From: Rhodococcus marinonascens NBRC 14363
GTDB taxonomy: Bacteria; Actinomycetota; Actinomycetes; Mycobacteriales; Mycobacteriaceae
NCBI RefSeq assembly: GCF_001894885.1
Contig: NZ_BCXB01000015.1
Coordinates: 1-64,000 of the forward strand
Direction of reading: 5' to 3'
Length of the DNA stretch: 64,000 nucleotides
In this document: one piece after another, positions 49,604 through 58,398 of the stretch
Layout: every line of letters begins with the position of its first letter
Numbering within the stretch: position 1 is the stretch's first letter
The notes under the pieces: generated by a model
The model's input: the letters and a program-made list of their open reading frames with translations, nothing else
Told to the model about the DNA's origin: nothing
Database searches by the model: none
Translations under genes and position numbers: made by a program

Positions 49604-50245
49604 CTATCGCAGGGCAACGCGGGTGCCACCGGAGAACATGGAGTCGTGCAGTTCGATTTCGGCCGGAACGGCGTCGGCGGGCATGTCGTAGGCGGCCTTC
49701 ATCGTCACCGTGTTGCCGGGGTTGATCTCGTCCCAGATCGACACGTCCGAGTCGAGGGCGATGCCGGCCGACGTGTCCGCGGTGAACTTGCGGCCCTGTG
49801 CGTCATACATGTCCTGGCTGCTGGGGCTCAGGCCCTTCGGCTCGTCGGAGGTGTTCTGCACCGTCATCGTCACGACCACGAACTGGCCCTGCGCCTCCGA
49901 CGTGAGGAACGGGTTGTCGCCGATGGAGCTGAGTCCCGTTTCGACGTCGGTGACGACGAACTCGAACTTGCCGTCCCGGACCGGGGTGCCCAACCCCGGC
50001 AGCGTCTGCTCCGGTGCCGGCGCGACCTCCTCGAGCTGATCAGCGGCGGGAGCAACCGCGTCGACAGCTGCGGGTGCCGGTGCGTCCGCCGTCTTCGTGT
50101 CGTCCTCGCCGCCGCCGGCGACCGCGCTGATGCCCACGACCGCTGCGATGGCACCGACGATCCACGGCCACTTCTTGGCCTTGTTCTTCGGCGGCTGGGC
50201 GGGCGGGATCGGCTGGGGCGGAGCGGGCTGCTGGGGAAACGTCAT
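49604..50245 (-). CDS. Membrane-anchored DUF4352-like protein
   Basis: A Pro/Gln-rich N-terminus is followed by a single transmembrane helix (WPWIVGAIAAVVGISAVAG, about residues 26-44), an Ala/Pro/Asp linker and an immunoglobulin-like C-terminal domain. This has the DUF4352 pattern: VRDGKFEFVVTDVETG, FVVVTMTVQNTSDEP, and later NPGNTVTMKAAYDMP. Such domains are extracytoplasmic and thought to bind or protect; mechanism unknown. The start is ATG 50245 behind AAAGGA. The frameshifted gene next door has a similar overall plan. Confidence 0.75.
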   Translation of the reverse strand: MTFPQQPAPPQPIPPAQPPKNKAKKWPWIVGAIAAVVGISAVAGGGEDDTKTADAPAPAAVDAVAPAADQLEEVAPAPEQTLPGLGTPVRDGKFEFVVTDVETGLSSIGDNPFLTSEAQGQFVVVTMTVQNTSDEPKGLSPSSQDMYDAQGRKFTADTSAGIALDSDVSIWDEINPGNTVTMKAAYDMPADAVPAEIELHDSMFSGGTRVALR

Positions 50246-50289
50246 TGCTGAGTCCTTTCGGATGGAAACGGATCTTGGGGTGTGGTGGT

Positions 50290-50803
50290 TCAGTCGCCGA
50301 TAGAGAGTGCGAGACCCTCCTCGGCCTCGGTCTCGGTGTATGAGAGACCGCCGCGGTGGGCGATCTCGACCTCGTAGAACTTGCTGCCGCGGGGAACATC
50401 GGTGACGGTGAAGTCGAAGATGCAATACCCGTTGGTGCCGCCGCGGCCACTACTGCCGGTGAAGCTTCCCTTCGCCAAGAGGATCCCGGACTCGTCCGAA
50501 ACCTTCACTGTCGCAGTGGGAGACAGATCGCTGTAGCCGCCGTGCCCCGGCACACTCGAAGTCGGCCGGCAACCCGCTCGATGTCGTCTTGCCGTCGAGC
50601 GAGAACATGCCGGTGATGTCGAACGTCGCCGGCGCACTCGCTACCCGGATTGCTCCGACGACGCCGAACGCGATTCCGGCGACGGCTGCGGTGGACACCA
50701 CGCCGACTCCCACTCCCAGACAGAACGGACGCCGATGCGGCGTCGGCTGCTCGGGTAGGGGAGGGGGAAGGGGTGGAAAGTTGGGTTCAATCGGAACAGT
50801 CAC
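50290..50803 (-). pseudogene. Frameshifted membrane-anchored small protein gene
   Basis: Two frames together make one protein. From GTG 50803 the first reads a Pro-rich start, a transmembrane helix (VGVVSTAAVAGIAFGVVGAI) and ATFDITGMFSLDG up to FECAG. The second continues GHGGYSDLSPTATVKVSDES to the stop at 50290. Removing one base from the four-C run at 50545-50548 (GGGG on the coding strand) joins them cleanly. It is either a genuine frameshift or a base-calling error. The layout resembles the neighbour at 49604. Ribosome site AGGGAG precedes the GTG. Confidence 0.65.
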
Positions 50804-50873
50804 TGAACGACTCCCTAGTTCGGTCGATGCGGTGGACACATCCTGCAAACGAGACGGGAGGTTATTCAAGTCT

Positions 50874-50901
50874 ATCTCTGATAACTGGGGTTATCAGAGA
50901 T
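50874..50901. promoter_or_regulatory. Palindromic operator candidate 2
   Basis: This is a perfect inverted repeat, atctctgataac, tggg, gttatcagagat, 88 bases before the hsdR start and 70 bases before the divergent minus-strand gene. It matches the dyad at 38902-38923 in core sequence and spacing. Its perfection over 12-base arms suggests a protein-binding site or a strong hairpin in the hsdR leader. Confidence 0.6.
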
Positions 50902-50988
50902 GCGGATGTGACAATCAAATCCGACTGCGGCCAGCCGGTACGCTTTGCCCTGTTGCGATGTTGCGATGTTGTGAGGGAGGACAGGAAA

Positions 50989-53900
50989 GTGAAGAGGAGC
51001 CGCGGATTGACCGAGAACGATTGGGAGCAGATGGCTCTTGATGACCTCGGAGAACTGGGGTGGAAGCACCTCAACGGGACGGAGATCGCACCCGGCACGG
51101 GTGAACGTGCTTCGCTGGACGAGTTGCTGATCGTGCCGCGTCTGAAGCAGGCGATCGCGCAATTCAATCCGAACCTCCCCGAGCACGTCCAGGATCAGGC
51201 GGTGGCAGCGATCGAGTCGGCCGGGTCGACCGACGCCATCGCCGAGAACGAGGCGATCCACGGGTTCCTCACCGAAGGACTTCGGAAGATCTCCTACGTC
51301 GATGAATCAGGTGAGGAGGTCACTCCCACCATTCGGCTGCTCTCGCCAGACCCCGACGAGAACGACTGGCTCGCGGTCAACCAGGTGACCATCGTCAAGG
51401 GCGACTACCGGCGGCGATTCGACATCGTCCTGTACATGAACGGAATGCCGGTCAGCATCGTCGAACTCAAGAAGGCCGGCGCCGAGAACGCCGGGCTGGT
51501 CCAAGCGCATGCCCAGCTGCGTACGTATCTGAAGGAGTTCCCGCTCGCTTTCCGTTTCACTGTGTTCAACCTGATCTCGGACGGGATCACCGCGCGGTAC
51601 GGGACGCCGTTCACCCCGTTCAACCACTTCTCGCCGTGGAACGTCGACGACTACGGCAATCCGGTCACCAACGACACCCCCGACGATGCGACGCCGCTCG
51701 GCACGGCGCTGTATGGGCTGTTCAATCAGGAACGCTTCCTGCAGCTTCTGCGTAACTTCACCGCGTTCGACCACGACGAGAACGGGCGGCTCAAGCGGAT
51801 CGCCAAGCCGCACCAGTACTTCGCCGTCACCAAGGCAGTGGGCACCACGGTGCAGGCCGTCGGCAGCAGCGGCAAGGCCGGGGTCGTATGGCACACCCAG
51901 GGTTCGGGCAAGTCCATGGAGATGGAGCTGTACGCGAACCAGGTGATCCGGCACCCGCAGCTTGCCAACCCGACGATCGTGGTCATCACCGACCGCAACG
52001 AGCTCGACGGCCAGCTCTACGAGACATTCCTGCGGTCCCGGTTACTTCCGGAGCAGCCGAAGCAGATCCGCAGGCGCGAGGAGTTGAGGCAGGAGCTGTC
52101 CGGACGCACCACCGGCGGCATCTACTTCACCACACTGCAGAAGTTCGGGCGGACCACGGACGAACGGCACTCAGGTGCCAGCCACCCCTTGCTCACGGAG
52201 CGACGGAACGTCATCGTGATGGTCGACGAGGCGCATCGGAGTCACTACGACAACCTCGACGGGTATGCGCGGCACCTGCGCGACGCACTGCCGCACGCCA
52301 CGCTGATCGCCTTCACGGGCACCCCGATCTCCTTCGAGGACCGCAACACTCGGGACGTCTTCGGTGACTACATCGACATCTACGACCTCACCCGCGCCGT
52401 CGACGACGGTGCCACGGTGCCGGTCTACTTCGAGAGTCGGCTTGTGAAGGTGTCTTTCGCCGAAGATGTTTCGGAGAAGGATCTCGATGCGTCCGTGGAC
52501 GAGGCGACGATCGGGCTGGACGACACCGATCGGGATCGCATCGAGAAGAGCGTCGCGGTCATCAACGCGGTCTATGGTGCGCCGACAAGGTTGAAGAAGC
52601 TCGCCGACGATATGGTCGAGCACTGGGAGGCTCGGCGCGCCGCCATGACCCCGTACGTCAACTCGGAGGAGAACCCGTCGGCCACCGGGAAGGCGATGAT
52701 CGTCGGCGCGACCCGGGAGATCTGCGCCAACCTGTACCGGGAGATCGTGGCGCTGCGTCCGGACTGGCACACCGAAGACCTGTCCACCGGCCGAATCAAG
52801 GTCGTCTACTCCGGTAGCCCCAGCGATGAGCCGCCGATCATCGACCATGTGCGCCGCGACTCCGAGAACGCCACGATCAAGAAGCGGCTCAAGGACGTCG
52901 ACGACGAACTCGAACTCGTCATCGTCAAGGACATGATGCTCACCGGCTTCGACGCCCCGCCGCTGCACACGATGTATCTCGACCGGCCACTCAAGAGCGC
53001 ACTGCTGATGCAGGCGCTGGCCCGGGTAAACCGGACCTTCCGCGGGAAGGACGACGGACTCCTCGTCGCCTACGCGCCGATCGCCGACAACCTCGCCCAG
53101 GCCCTCGCCGAGTACACCGATGCCGACCGCGAGAATAAGCCGATCGGACGGGACATCGACTCTGCGATCGACACTGCGAAGGATCTCATCCGGGTCCTCG
53201 AAAACTTGCTGCACGGATTCGACTGGCGCGCACAGCTGCGAAAGCCCGGCAACCGAGCCTACTTCGATGCCGCCAACTCGACTGTCAACTACCTGCGTGA
53301 TCCCCGAAACCCGGAGAACCAGGTGGAGGAGGGGCAGGAGACGCTCGCGGCCCGCTACCGCAAGTTCGCCTCACAACTCTCGCGGGTGTGGGCGATCTGC
53401 GGCAGCCACGAGGCGCTGCGTGAGCAGGCGCCGGTCGTGAAGTTCTTCGAGGAAGTCCGGGTCTACATGGCCAAGTGGGATGCCGAGGAACGCTACGCGC
53501 GGGGCCAGGCGGTTCCTGAGGACGTGCAGCGAGCGCTGCGCCAGTTGATGGCGGCGTCCGTCGAATCCGGTGAGGTGCTCGACATCTACGACGCGGCCGG
53601 CATGCCGAAGCCGTCCCTGAAGGACATCAACGTCGACTTCATCCGTCGGGCGCAGGAAGCGAAGAACCCGAATCTCGCGATCGAGGCAATGCGTAAGCTG
53701 ATCACCGAAGAGTCACGCAAGGTGGCGAAGCACAACGTCGTCCGGCAGCGTGCCTTCTCGGAGAGGCTGCAGGCGTTGATGGTGAAATATACCAACAGCC
53801 AGCTCACCTCCGCCGAGGTGATCGCGGCGCTGGTCGAGATGGCGAAAGAGGTGGCAGCCGAGTCGGATCGAGGGAGCCGATTCGCGCCGCCGCTGGACGA

Positions 53901-54177
53901 GAACGAACTCGCGTTCTACGACGCAGTTGCACAGAACGAGTCGGCGGTCGAGGAGCAGGGGGAGGGCAAGCTCGCCGACATTGCCCGAGATCTCGTCGCG
54001 GTGATGCGGCGCGACGCCTCGACCGACTGGACCGTTCGCGAGGACGTCAAGGCGCGGCTGCGATCGCAGATCAAACGGTTGCTGACGCGACACGGCTACC
54101 CGCCGGATCGGCAGCCGGCGGCCATCAAACTGGTCATCGAGCAGATGGAGGTCATCGCGCCGACCATGGCGGCCTGA
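50989..54177 (+). CDS. hsdR: Type I restriction endonuclease subunit HsdR
   Basis: This is the motor and nuclease subunit, 1062 residues. The PD-(D/E)xK nuclease shows Asp145 (RRRFDIVLY) and Glu159-x-Lys161 (IVELKKAG). The SF2 helicase has Walker A WHTQGSGKS near residue 302, the DEAH box at 413-416, FTGTPIS and the later LMQALARVNR. The helical C-terminal domain binds HsdM/HsdS. GTG 50989 is chosen because GGGAGG lies eight bases upstream; the frame extends further back without need. It is separated from hsdS by 7.1 kb of unrelated genes, unusual for a type I system. Confidence 0.94.
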   Translation: MKRSRGLTENDWEQMALDDLGELGWKHLNGTEIAPGTGERASLDELLIVPRLKQAIAQFNPNLPEHVQDQAVAAIESAGSTDAIAENEAIHGFLTEGLRKISYVDESGEEVTPTIRLLSPDPDENDWLAVNQVTIVKGDYRRRFDIVLYMNGMPVSIVELKKAGAENAGLVQAHAQLRTYLKEFPLAFRFTVFNLISDGITARYGTPFTPFNHFSPWNVDDYGNPVTNDTPDDATPLGTALYGLFNQERFLQLLRNFTAFDHDENGRLKRIAKPHQYFAVTKAVGTTVQAVGSSGKAGVVWHTQGSGKSMEMELYANQVIRHPQLANPTIVVITDRNELDGQLYETFLRSRLLPEQPKQIRRREELRQELSGRTTGGIYFTTLQKFGRTTDERHSGASHPLLTERRNVIVMVDEAHRSHYDNLDGYARHLRDALPHATLIAFTGTPISFEDRNTRDVFGDYIDIYDLTRAVDDGATVPVYFESRLVKVSFAEDVSEKDLDASVDEATIGLDDTDRDRIEKSVAVINAVYGAPTRLKKLADDMVEHWEARRAAMTPYVNSEENPSATGKAMIVGATREICANLYREIVALRPDWHTEDLSTGRIKVVYSGSPSDEPPIIDHVRRDSENATIKKRLKDVDDELELVIVKDMMLTGFDAPPLHTMYLDRPLKSALLMQALARVNRTFRGKDDGLLVAYAPIADNLAQALAEYTDADRENKPIGRDIDSAIDTAKDLIRVLENLLHGFDWRAQLRKPGNRAYFDAANSTVNYLRDPRNPENQVEEGQETLAARYRKFASQLSRVWAICGSHEALREQAPVVKFFEEVRVYMAKWDAEERYARGQAVPEDVQRALRQLMAASVESGEVLDIYDAAGMPKPSLKDINVDFIRRAQEAKNPNLAIEAMRKLITEESRKVAKHNVVRQRAFSERLQALMVKYTNSQLTSAEVIAALVEMAKEVAAESDRGSRFAPPLDENELAFYDAVAQNESAVEEQGEGKLADIARDLVAVMRRDASTDWTVREDVKARLRSQIKRLLTRHGYPPDRQPAAIKLVIEQMEVIAPTMAA

Positions 54178-54314
54178 TGGATGGTACGAGGTAGTTCACC
54201 AGCGTGCCGCCCGAGCCGTGATGCTGTGCGCATCACGGCGGGCGCCGTGCCATTCCTGCGGGCGGACCTCGTGAGCCCCGGCCAGCCGTCATGGGTTGTG
54301 CAGCGGGCACTGGG

Positions 54315-54497
54315 TCAGATGCAGATCGGTAGGACCAGCGATCCCAGGGGGATGACGAGGCAAAGCCCCACCGAACCCGATTGCACGGGCGTCCGCGCCT
54401 CGGACAATGACGCGGCCGACGCGGCCGGCGCGGCGAACAAGCCCAAAGAGAGGGTGACCGCCAGAGCGGCGAGTGCTGAGGAAATTCTGCGTGTCAT
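54315..54497 (-). CDS. Small exported protein, 60 residues
   Basis: A clear signal peptide (ISSALAALAVTLSLGLF to APAASA) is followed by a mature part of about 35 residues with two Cys and a hydrophobic end (CLVIPLGSLVLPICI). The start is ATG 54497 with AAGGGAAGG upstream. Such tiny secreted proteins are common in Nocardiaceae and their role is unknown. Confidence 0.6.
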   Translation of the reverse strand: MTRRISSALAALAVTLSLGLFAAPAASAASLSEARTPVQSGSVGLCLVIPLGSLVLPICI

Positions 54498-54939
54498 GAG
54501 AAAAGCCTTCCCTTGCAATACCGTGCGCGATGCGCACTGACTCCATCGTCATCCGATGGGCGTTGTGTCACAAGGCCACCAAGAGAACAGTTGCGTCACG
54601 ACCGCGACCAACGCGGCGTTCCACAGTTTCAAGACGTCACCTTCTTCGGCGACGACTTCCTCGACGTTGAAGTGGTGCTTGCGGACGACGGTCCCGCACC
54701 TGCTGTGCAGACGTCACAACCCGGCGGCTGTCGACGTCCGGATCGAGGATGGCTCTGGGCAACCACTCGAATCGAACGGCCAGTCATGGAGACGGAAGCA
54801 ATGCATCGGCTTGACCTGCACCAATGCGCTGGTCTTGAACCGATGGGGCTAGGGTCACTCTTGATTGCAGATCAAGCGGTTGCGCCGCGAGTAGACGAAA
54901 GACCCGGCCGGAAAGCACTCCGACCAGGTCCTTCAACTG

Positions 54940-54978
54940 AGCCGATGACGGGAATCGAACCCGTGTGTTCAGCTTGGA
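54940..54978 (-). repeat. Displaced 3' end of tRNA-Gly (attachment-site repeat)
   Basis: The 39 bases match the 3' part of the tRNA-Gly at 57619-57657, with one change (t for c in the T arm region), in the same orientation. The homology stops inside the anticodon loop area. This is the arrangement left when an element integrates into a tRNA 3' end, so the pair probably marks att sites about 2.7 kb apart. Confidence 0.7.
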
Positions 54979-55387
54979 AAAGTGTTTCGAACCGTACCTT
55001 AGTCGTAAGGTAATCGTATCGTTGTGGTATCACCAGAGCGCATTTGAGCTGGTAATCGGATATGAGTCGCGGCCGAGTTGCCGGGCTGCGGCCACCAGTT
55101 GCCTACCGCTCGAGCACCGGCTGCGGAGGTACAGCGGTGGTGCTGGCGTGAGGTCGGATGTGGGCCGTAAAGTGGCCGCAGCACGGCACCGCCGGGGCGG
55201 TGCCCGCAGCCGATACACGATCCCGATCCGTGATCGGGGTTCCCGATTCTTCTCTGCGCGATGGTTCCGCCTCTAGCGTTTCAAGTGCGGTCCGAGGAGC
55301 AACGAATGATGGCCACTCACCTAGCCGACAATCGTTCCTGGAACGCCCGCCCGGTCCCCTCCTGCCCTGGCCGCGACATCTATCGCG

Positions 55388-55700
55388 GTGTTCGCGCGGG
55401 GTGGTGATTCCGGCTATGTCACCGAAGGCGACGTGCTGGTGAACCAGGCCGCCGACGGTGTGGACCTGAACTCGATCCGGAGTGAAGCCGCGAATGCGAT
55501 GGCGTACTACAACCGGGAGCGTTCCGCCTTGGCTGCGCTGAGACAATCGGCCGGTGACTGGGACGTTGCTGCGGCGGCTGTTCGACTCGGAGCAGCGATT
55601 TGGCATTGAGGTCACCGACGACTCGGTGCGATCCGATGTCGATTTCCTGACCGGTAAGACACAACCTAGCACCGCCGTGGTTGGCACATGTTGGTCCAAC
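55388..55700 (+). pseudogene. Fragment of an unidentified gene
   Basis: Coding-like sequence continues through two frames: about 70 residues from 55388 (YVTEGDVLVNQAADGVDLNS, AMAYYNRERSALAAL), then FDSEQRFGIEVTDDSVRSDV in another frame up to 55700. A phage capsid-type protein is one possibility, held with low confidence. No start signal is seen. Confidence 0.3.
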
Positions 55701-55721
55701 GAACTGAACTGAACTGATTGA

Positions 55722-56147
55722 TCAGTCGCGTTCGGTCCTGTGCGGCCGCATACTGACCACGAATTCGCAAGCCCCAGTACATGTTCCGTCCGCGTCTGTC
55801 AACGAGATGTCAACGTCGATGTCACGACCCTCCCCGGCTTGAAGAGCTCGTTGTATGTCTGCAGCCACCGCCAGATCGACCTCGCTGCTGGCGGTGATGC
55901 CTCCATTCGCCAGTCGCTGGTACTCAATTGTCGAGCTACGAATGACGGTGTACGCACCGGTTCCCGCCGCACCGGCAGCCATTACCGCCGCGCCGGCTCC
56001 CGCGACTTCGGCCACTCTGTAAATGACCGGAGCATTGACGTGCCCGTTGTGGTTGATGTGCTCGGGTTTGGGTGGGCGGAGTATGGACCGCACCGATCCG
56101 TCCTCACCGAATTCGGTGTCCAAGTCCAGCCATACAATCCACGGCAT
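55722..56147 (-). CDS. Hotdog-fold thioesterase-like protein
   Basis: The 141-residue protein contains NHNGHVNAPVIYRVAEVAG followed by an Ala/Gly-rich helix, then YTVIRSSTIEYQRLANGG and the closing strands DIDVDISLTDADGT and ACEFVVSMR. This is the layout of PaaI/DUF4442-type hotdog enzymes, which cleave acyl-CoA thioesters. ATG 56147 has no strong ribosome site and nearby DNA is degraded, so it may not be expressed. Alternative: a relic carried by the mobile region. Confidence 0.55.
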   Translation of the reverse strand: MPWIVWLDLDTEFGEDGSVRSILRPPKPEHINHNGHVNAPVIYRVAEVAGAGAAVMAAGAAGTGAYTVIRSSTIEYQRLANGGITASSEVDLAVAADIQRALQAGEGRDIDVDISLTDADGTCTGACEFVVSMRPHRTERD

Positions 56148-56431
56148 TGTTTACATCGAATCCGTCGCGGTCACCGATCCTCTTACATCCGGTTGTCACT
56201 GAGTAATGATGCGTACCCGCTGCGGATCAGCGTTGGAGTACTGATAAGCGCTGACCACAAGTTTGTGTGGGTGGCGTTGGTCTCACCGCCGGTCCGCAGG
56301 CTACATCGGCCAGGGTGACGCTTCAACTGCTTGTAAAGAAGTGGCCTGAGTAGGTTCCCCTGGCCTGCGTTGGTGATCTTATGTGATGGCAGTGGAATCG
56401 GTTGGTGGGATACCGGATTCGATGAGATCGG
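56148..56431. other. Intergenic stretch in decayed region
   Basis: Nothing supportable is seen; open frames on both strands are short and lack starts. Confidence 0.4.
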
Positions 56432-56698
56432 TTGGCGGTATTCTGCGGAGCGTTGCATCGTGGACACTTGACAGGCCGCCGCGCCGAGTACGCGAACCTG
56501 CTCAGCCCCAAGGTGAAGGCAGATCCCACGCTCTCCATCTCAGAGGTGTTCGGTGGGTACCCGCTCAAAGCGATCCGCCGCGAGCGCAGCACCCACGGCG
56601 GAGCGCTGGTCGTTGTGGACGACCCGGGCCACTTCTTCACGGGAGAGCAAGTGCAAGCTCTCGCCACAGTGATCGCGAGCCACCTGCCGATTGCATAG
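56432..56698 (+). CDS. Short hypothetical ORF or gene remnant
   Basis: An 88-codon frame encodes VFGGYPLKAIRRERSTHGG and VVDDPGHFFTGEQVQALATV, a composition that looks genuinely coding, but the N-terminus (MAVFCGALHRGHLTG) does not look natural. It is probably the 3' part of a broken gene. No family is assigned. It lies just before an IS5 remnant. Confidence 0.35.
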   Translation: MAVFCGALHRGHLTGRRAEYANLLSPKVKADPTLSISEVFGGYPLKAIRRERSTHGGALVVVDDPGHFFTGEQVQALATVIASHLPIA

Positions 56699-56746
56699 GA
56701 GTCCCGGGGTACGGGGGAGGTACCGGACACGATGACAATGCGAAAC

Positions 56747-56860
56747 CGGATCGAACGATCATTCGCCCTGCTCAAGTAATGGCGCGGGCTGGCCACACGC
56801 TACGACAAACTCGCCATCACCTATCGCGCCGCGATCGTCATGTCCGCCTGGATCACCTAG
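56747..56860 (+). pseudogene. IS5-family transposase C-terminal remnant
   Basis: The frame reads RIERSFALLK, a TAA stop, then WRGLATRYDKLAITYRAA and MSAWIT before TAG. This is the conserved C-terminal end of IS5-type DDE transposases (ERxFAxLKxWRGLATRYDK). The internal stop and missing N-terminus show it is dead. About 40 codons remain. Confidence 0.75.
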
Positions 56861-56944
56861 GCATGCATACAGGAGACATGGACTAGCTGTTACTTTGCCC
56901 CGGAACTCCTACAGGCGTGGGGGCACATTTTCGTTTCGGATGGG

Positions 56945-57432
56945 CTACTCGATGTAGCCCATCTCAATTCCTGCGATAACTCCGTCGCCAACGATGGCGC
57001 TGCAATTGAACCTGCTGCGGACAGTTGCGCCGAATGAGTTGCTGGCGTCCACTTTGCCAGTGACTACCCAGCGGCTCAGTTTGCCGTAGCTGCTATATCG
57101 ATCGAACTGTGAGTAGTCCTCATCGATGGTTTTGAGGCTGTCTGTGTCGAATGCGTCCACGTCAATGAACTTGGCAGTGCTCGGTGACTTCATCCGATCA
57201 GCCACGGCGCTCGTGCAACGGTCGATGGCTTGATCCTCGGTGCTGTTGCCGGACACTGTGAATCCGATGACAACAATGATGATTGCGCCTGCCGCAAAGA
57301 GGGTGCTCTTGTGGCTGCGCTTGGGGGGTTTTGCTGGCGCGTCTCCGCCCATGTCTGGCCATTCCAGTACTGGAATGAGTTGGGTTCTCCCGATGGGTTG
57401 GGATACCAGCCGGGGGGCGATGAGCTAGCCAT
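56945..57432 (-). pseudogene. Frameshifted DUF2510 membrane protein gene
   Basis: From ATG 57432 the first frame encodes a DUF2510-like domain (PPGWYPNPSGEPNSFQYWNG, then QTWA). The second frame continues GGDAPAKPPKRSHKS, a transmembrane helix (TLFAAGAIIIVVIGFTVSG) and an extracytoplasmic part with two Cys ending at 56945. Adding one G to the GGG run near 57350 joins the frames (QTWGGDAPAK). Either a real mutation or a base-calling error. DUF2510 proteins are actinobacterial membrane proteins of unknown role. Confidence 0.65.
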
Positions 57433-57618
57433 GTGTGGTCCGTTCGTGGTCGCGCGGTGAGCAGTCAGGGGATAGTAAACCAAACGGACCATTAGGTACT
57501 TAGGGAGCTGTCGCGCATCTTTCGCCTGTGTGCTGGGACGGGGCCTTCGCGGCGTCCCCGAGAATGAAGAAGGGTATTCCCGCGAGTGGGAATACCCTTG
57601 TAGCTGCTGCGACGGTGG

Positions 57619-57689
57619 AGCCGATGACGGGAATCGAACCCGCGTGTTCAGCTTGGGAAGCTGATGTTCTGCCATTGAACTACATCGGC
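57619..57689 (-). tRNA. tRNA-Gly (TCC anticodon)
   Basis: The minus strand gives a full cloverleaf: acceptor GCCGATG pairing with CATCGGC, D arm with AGTTCAATGGCAGAAC, anticodon loop CTTCCCA with anticodon TCC, and T arm GGGTTCGATTCCC. The discriminator base is T, and CCA is not encoded. Its 3' half is repeated at 54940-54978. Confidence 0.93.
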
Positions 57690-57936
57690 GCGCACGATAT
57701 TGGGCGCCCGTAGGCAAGGCCCAACACCTTGCGTCCGAAACATTATCAGAGCGTGATCTGGGATCGTCGGCGCCACACCAGGAGGACGCGAAACCTCGCC
57801 AAACGGGATACCGGTTGCGCGGGCTGACGGCCGCCGATGGTGTCTCGGGCCTGGTCGGAGGGACAAGCGGAAACCTGCGTCGACTGCTGCTCGCGATGCT
57901 CACGCCTACCCGATAGCGTCTACGTATCTCTGACAC
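57690..57936. other. Gap between tRNA-Gly and dehalogenase fragment
   Basis: No gene is seen. If the dehalogenase fragment was once whole, its first half should have been here, but this DNA does not encode it. Confidence 0.4.
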
Positions 57937-58386
57937 TTGGACGGGACCGGGGCACTTCCGGACGCCTGGCAGGCCTTTTGCAACTTCGTCGCGAGCACCC
58001 CTGATCTGCCGATCGGCCGTCTGATTGCCGGCGGGTGCACGCAGCCGCTGACCGCTGAGGTAATCGCCGCGTACGAGGCCCCGTTCCCCGGTCCCTCCTA
58101 CAAGGCCGACGCCCGAGCGTTCCCTGACCTCATTCCGCAGGACGAGGACAATGTCGCCACCCCTGACAATCGGGCGGCATGGGCCGAACTGGCGAAGTTC
58201 GACAAGCCGTTCCTGTGCCTGTTCTCCGGCAAGGATCCCATCACCGCCGGGGGCGATCGAGCCCTCATCCACAAGATCGACGGTGCCGCAGGACAACTAC
58301 ACCAGACCATCGAGGGCGGTGGTCATTTCGTGCAGGAGGACCGCGGGGGCGTCCTCACTGAAGCGCTTATCGCCTGGATGCGGTAG
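57937..58386 (+). pseudogene. Truncated haloalkane dehalogenase (C-terminal half)
   Basis: The 149-residue frame corresponds to the second half of a DhmA-type (Rv2296-like) alpha/beta hydrolase: LPDAWQAFCNFVASTPDLPI, YEAPFPGPSYKADARAFP, the acid segment CLFSGKDPIT and the catalytic His in GGGHFVQEDRG. The nucleophile Asp and oxyanion half are missing, and an in-frame stop lies immediately upstream, so it cannot be active. It sits just beyond the tRNA-Gly. Confidence 0.78.
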
Positions 58387-58398
58387 CCCACCTATGCG

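Larger units (their letters stand above)
54541..55721. other. Decayed region, no intact gene
   Basis: About 1.2 kb without a convincing complete gene. It holds the partial tRNA-Gly repeat (54940-54978), a 7-bp inverted repeat taccttagtcgtaaggta (54995-55012), and between 55388 and 55700 a coding-like plus-strand stretch spread over two frames (GYVTEGDVLVNQAADGVDL, then DVDFLTGKTQ). The last may be a broken phage structural gene, but this is only a faint impression. Confidence 0.45.

Noticed and set aside
54940..55012. Second tRNA gene
   Set aside because: Only the 3' half matches; the anticodon stem, D arm and acceptor 5' strand are missing.
55103..55699. 198-codon minus-strand frame in the decayed region
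   Set aside because: Composition is shadow-like (Arg/Thr/Pro-rich) and no domain or ribosome site is seen; the plus strand looks more coding.
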